DNA of 64,000 nt from JAAYRQ01 sp035647815 (GTDB taxonomy: Bacteria > Bacillota > Syntrophomonadia > Syntrophomonadales > Syntrophomonadaceae), in contig DASRMR010000028.1 in assembly GCA_035647815.1 (NCBI GenBank), forward strand, positions 94,414 through 158,413, written 5' to 3'. The notes under the pieces were generated by a model that searched no databases, was not told the DNA's origin, and was given only the letters and a program-made list of their open reading frames with translations. The position numbers and the translations under genes are program-made. Positions 61,498 through 64,000 of this stretch are shown here, piece after piece; positions within the stretch are counted from its first letter, which is position 1; each line of letters opens with the position of its first letter.

Positions 61498-61583
61498 CCT
61501 CTCAATTAAAGCTAAGAGATATTATAACATAGAAGTATTAACACCTAAATAGAAGAACCTTGTTTCCTCCTAAATATTTGGAG

Positions 61584-62996
61584 TTAATTAGTACCTTGAA
61601 GGTAGTCATTTATATTCATCGCTGCTTTTTTCCCCGCCCCCATAGCTAAAATAACTGTAGCAGCACCACTGACGACATCTCCCCCTGCAAAAACACCTGG
61701 TTTAGAAGTTAAGCTTGATTTGTCATCAACTATAACATTTCCTCTATTATTAACCTTGAGGTCTGGGGTAGTTACTGGAACTAATGGATTAGGTCCTTGT
61801 CCAATAGCTATAACAACAGAGTCAACTTTTATTTCATAATAAGAATCTTTAATAGGTATAGGGCTCCTTCTGCCTGATTCATCCGGCTCCCCTAATTCAT
61901 ACCTTTGACACACAATTCCTCTTACTCGTCCATCTTCATCTCCTAAAATTTCTACCGGACTAGTAAGGAGTTTAAAGATAACCCCCTCTTCCATCGCATG
62001 TTCTACTTCTTCCCCACGCGCTGGCAACTCCTTTTCGGATCTACGATAGATTATATATGACTTATTGGCACCAAGACGTAAAGCAGTACGGGCAGAGTCC
62101 ATCGCTACATTTCCGCCACCTACTACTGCAACTCTCTTGCCTATATTTATAGGAGTTAGATATTCGGGAAATTTGTAAGCTTTCATCAAATTAACCCTAG
62201 TCAAAAATTCATTAGCTGAATATACGCCATTAAGGTTTTCGCCCGGTATTTCCATAAAATATGGTAAGCCAGCACCAGTACTAATATAAACCGCATCAAA
62301 ACCTTCTTCATCTATCAATTCATCAATAGTCCATAATTGCCCAATTACACTATTAACTTTAATTTCTACCCCCAGTTTTTTGACATTTTCTATTTCTGTT
62401 GCCACTATATCTTTAGGCAAACGAAACTCAGGAATTCCATAAACTAATACGCCACCCGGAATATGCAAGGCTTCAAATATTGTCACCCCATGTCCCAACT
62501 TGGCCAAATCAGCAGCACAAGTTAAACCAGATGGTCCAGAACCAATTACCGCTACTCTTTTATCTGTTTTATCTGTAATTTTATGTTCCAAAACTACAGG
62601 TTCACTATTCTTTATTTCCCAATCAGCTACAAAACGCTCTAGCCGACCAATTGCTACTGGTTCGTTCTTCTTACCTAGTATACATAACTTTTCACATTGA
62701 CTTTCTTGCGGGCATACTCGTCCACATATAGCTGGTAGACTATTCTTTTCTTTTATCTTATCAGCTGCACTTTGATAATCACGTTTCAAAATCAACTGAA
62801 TAAAACTCGGAATCTCAATCCCTACAGGACAACCATCTATACAAAGAGGCTTTTTACACTGTAAGCATCTTTCGGCTTCCAAAAGAGCAGTTTCTTCACT
62901 ATATCCTTGGGCAACCTCATTAAAATTAGTTGCCCTTTCTTTAGCATTTAGCAATGGCATTGAATATTTTTGTTTAATTACTTGTTTTTTCGTCAT
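61584..62996 (-). CDS. nfnB: NfnB / glutamate-synthase small-subunit-like flavoprotein
   Basis: The NADPH-binding subunit of the electron-bifurcating NfnAB transhydrogenase. An N-terminal double Fe-S region (CLQCKKPLCIDGCP, then CGRVCPQESQCEKLC) is followed by two nucleotide-binding domains: VAVIGSGPSGLTCAADLAKLG and VAVVGGGNVAMDSARTALRLG. GGDVVSGAATVILAMGAGKKAA ends the protein. At 470 residues it is like GltD/GltA, but the NfnA gene 22 bases upstream identifies it. The complex couples NADH, NADPH and ferredoxin. Confidence 0.92.
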   Translation of the reverse strand: MTKKQVIKQKYSMPLLNAKERATNFNEVAQGYSEETALLEAERCLQCKKPLCIDGCPVGIEIPSFIQLILKRDYQSAADKIKEKNSLPAICGRVCPQESQCEKLCILGKKNEPVAIGRLERFVADWEIKNSEPVVLEHKITDKTDKRVAVIGSGPSGLTCAADLAKLGHGVTIFEALHIPGGVLVYGIPEFRLPKDIVATEIENVKKLGVEIKVNSVIGQLWTIDELIDEEGFDAVYISTGAGLPYFMEIPGENLNGVYSANEFLTRVNLMKAYKFPEYLTPINIGKRVAVVGGGNVAMDSARTALRLGANKSYIIYRRSEKELPARGEEVEHAMEEGVIFKLLTSPVEILGDEDGRVRGIVCQRYELGEPDESGRRSPIPIKDSYYEIKVDSVVIAIGQGPNPLVPVTTPDLKVNNRGNVIVDDKSSLTSKPGVFAGGDVVSGAATVILAMGAGKKAAMNINDYLQGTN

Positions 62997-63018
62997 CGAC
63001 GCTCACTTCCTTCATCAC

Positions 63019-63837
63019 TTAATTGTTCTTATAATTAAGTGCCAAACCTTCTTGCTCTTTAAACATTTTCGCTCTTTGTTTAGCATTTTCCCATTCAACT
63101 AAGTGACCATCAAATTCCGGCCCATCAACACAGGCAAATTTATTTTCATTACCTATCTTAACTCTACAGGCACCACACATACCAGTTCCATCTAACATAA
63201 TAGGATTAAGGCTAACTAAGGTTTTAATTTGTTTAAGCCTAGTTACTTCAGATACAGCTTGCATCATAGCTAAAGGCCCAATAGCCAAAACCATGTCAAT
63301 ATCTTGTTGGCTAATTATCTTTGCTAAAGCATCTGTTACAAGTCCTTTTTCTCCATATGAACCATCATCTGTCATAAGATAGGTTTCATGGCTAAAAGCT
63401 TTTATTTTTTCTTCCCATATAAGTAAATCAGAATTTCTAGCACCCAATATAGATATTATATAATTCTCTTTTTCATATAAAGCGCGTAATATTGGATGAA
63501 TAGGTGCAACACCAATCCCACCACCAACACAAACTATTTTACCATATTTACCGATTTCAGATGGTTTGCCTAATGGACCCACAAAATCTAGAAACTTATC
63601 ACCTGGTTCGAATTTCCCCATGTCTATAGTTGACTTACCGACCTCCTGAAAGATAATAGTAATAGTACCTTTGTGCCGATCGTAATCAGCTATAGTTAAA
63701 GGAATTCTTTCCCCTTGTTCATTATTTCGCACTATCACAAATTGTCCAGGCTTAGCTTTTTTAGCTATGTCAGGAGCATAAACCTTAAACAACTTAATAT
63801 TATGAGCTAAATCACTTTTATGCACTATTTCATACAT
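63019..63837 (-). CDS. nfnA: NfnA, ferredoxin-NADP+ reductase subunit alpha
   Basis: The FAD and [2Fe-2S] subunit of NfnAB, 272 residues, related to PyrK. Motifs are ERIPLTIADYDR for FAD, CVGGGIGVAPIHPIL for NADH and GMCGACRVKIGNENKFACVDGP with three Cys; in the known family an Asp is the fourth cluster ligand. The ATG follows AGGAGG-like sequence. Together with nfnB it would balance NADH, NADPH and ferredoxin pools, as expected in an anaerobe with beta-oxidation genes. Confidence 0.93.
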   Translation of the reverse strand: MYEIVHKSDLAHNIKLFKVYAPDIAKKAKPGQFVIVRNNEQGERIPLTIADYDRHKGTITIIFQEVGKSTIDMGKFEPGDKFLDFVGPLGKPSEIGKYGKIVCVGGGIGVAPIHPILRALYEKENYIISILGARNSDLLIWEEKIKAFSHETYLMTDDGSYGEKGLVTDALAKIISQQDIDMVLAIGPLAMMQAVSEVTRLKQIKTLVSLNPIMLDGTGMCGACRVKIGNENKFACVDGPEFDGHLVEWENAKQRAKMFKEQEGLALNYKNN

Positions 63838-63956
63838 GTTTTCCCCTCCTATTAACTAAAGCTATTATCTAGTTTAGACAATAATCACTAGCTAACTCCA
63901 CTATCTTATAAGTTTATATTAATTCTATTTGAAATGATATTAAAATGTAGTTTTTT

Positions 63957-64000
63957 ATAAAAAATGAGCTACTAATTAATTAGTAGCTCATTTTTTATAA
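63957..64000. terminator. Terminator at the right edge
   Basis: AAAATGAGCTACTAATT (63961-63977) is followed by its exact complement, with T-runs on both sides. It probably ends a gene beyond the right edge and insulates nfnA. Confidence 0.85.

Overview
The window looks like a chromosomal segment of an AT-rich, anaerobic, spore-former-type Firmicute (Clostridia). The evidence is mixed gene content: PyrR-attenuated pyr genes, YloU/YloV beside rpmB, a YteA-type zinc-finger protein, MurT/GatD and frequent TTG/GTG starts with strong AGGAGG ribosome binding sites. The metabolism points to a respiratory or syntrophic anaerobe: an EtfBA plus membrane Fe-S oxidoreductase module, thiolase, NfnAB, late menaquinone genes and the siroheme-dependent heme pathway. 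I cannot name the genus. No rRNA or tRNA genes and no CRISPR array were seen. Almost all genes are on the minus strand.

Layout. 1-757: the 5' part of a type III CRISPR Cas10 (Csm1-like) gene running off the left edge. 1000-8812: lspA-rluD-pyrR-pyrB-pyrC-pyrK-pyrD-pyrF-pyrE plus a 99-residue unknown, with two PyrR attenuators. 9002-15673: a small membrane protein, a DUF2600 terpene cyclase-like protein with a polyprenyl synthase, GatD/MurT (GatD lacks its cysteine nucleophile), a GT4 glycosyltransferase, a DksA/TraR-type zinc finger and DUF5665. 15821-22118: UPF0210, YloV/YloU, rpmB, hslO, a gamma-carbonic anhydrase-like protein and coaD, with two possible mobile-element scars. 22304-27741: thiolase, then etfB-etfA and the membrane Fe-S oxidoreductase.

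27978-44235 is one long co-directional run. It begins with a degenerate prenyl-synthase-like protein, UbiD, UbiA, UbiX and polyprenyl synthase (menaquinone), continues with TatC, and then carries heme genes from glutamyl-tRNA to heme through siroheme (sirC, hemA, hemC, cobA/hemD, ahbC, hemB, ahbD, ahbA, ahbB, hemL), ending in cheR. Quinone and heme supply fits the membrane oxidoreductase nearby, whose N-terminal domain resembles a cytochrome b.

44551-48921 on the plus strand holds two tandem paralogues of a large membrane protein with an alkaline-phosphatase-like extracytoplasmic domain; I know no function for them. They are followed by a MarR regulator with a 15-bp inverted repeat, and trpS. 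50752-53696 is an OpuA-type glycine betaine transporter, preceded by a clear cyclic di-AMP (ydaO/yuaA) riboswitch. 54347-57065 is an unknown gene and the arginine-agmatine-putrescine-spermidine genes. 57216-63837 holds a two-gene Suf system with a LysR regulator, a Fur-family gene with a Fur-box-like sequence, a PrsA-like foldase lipoprotein and NfnAB.
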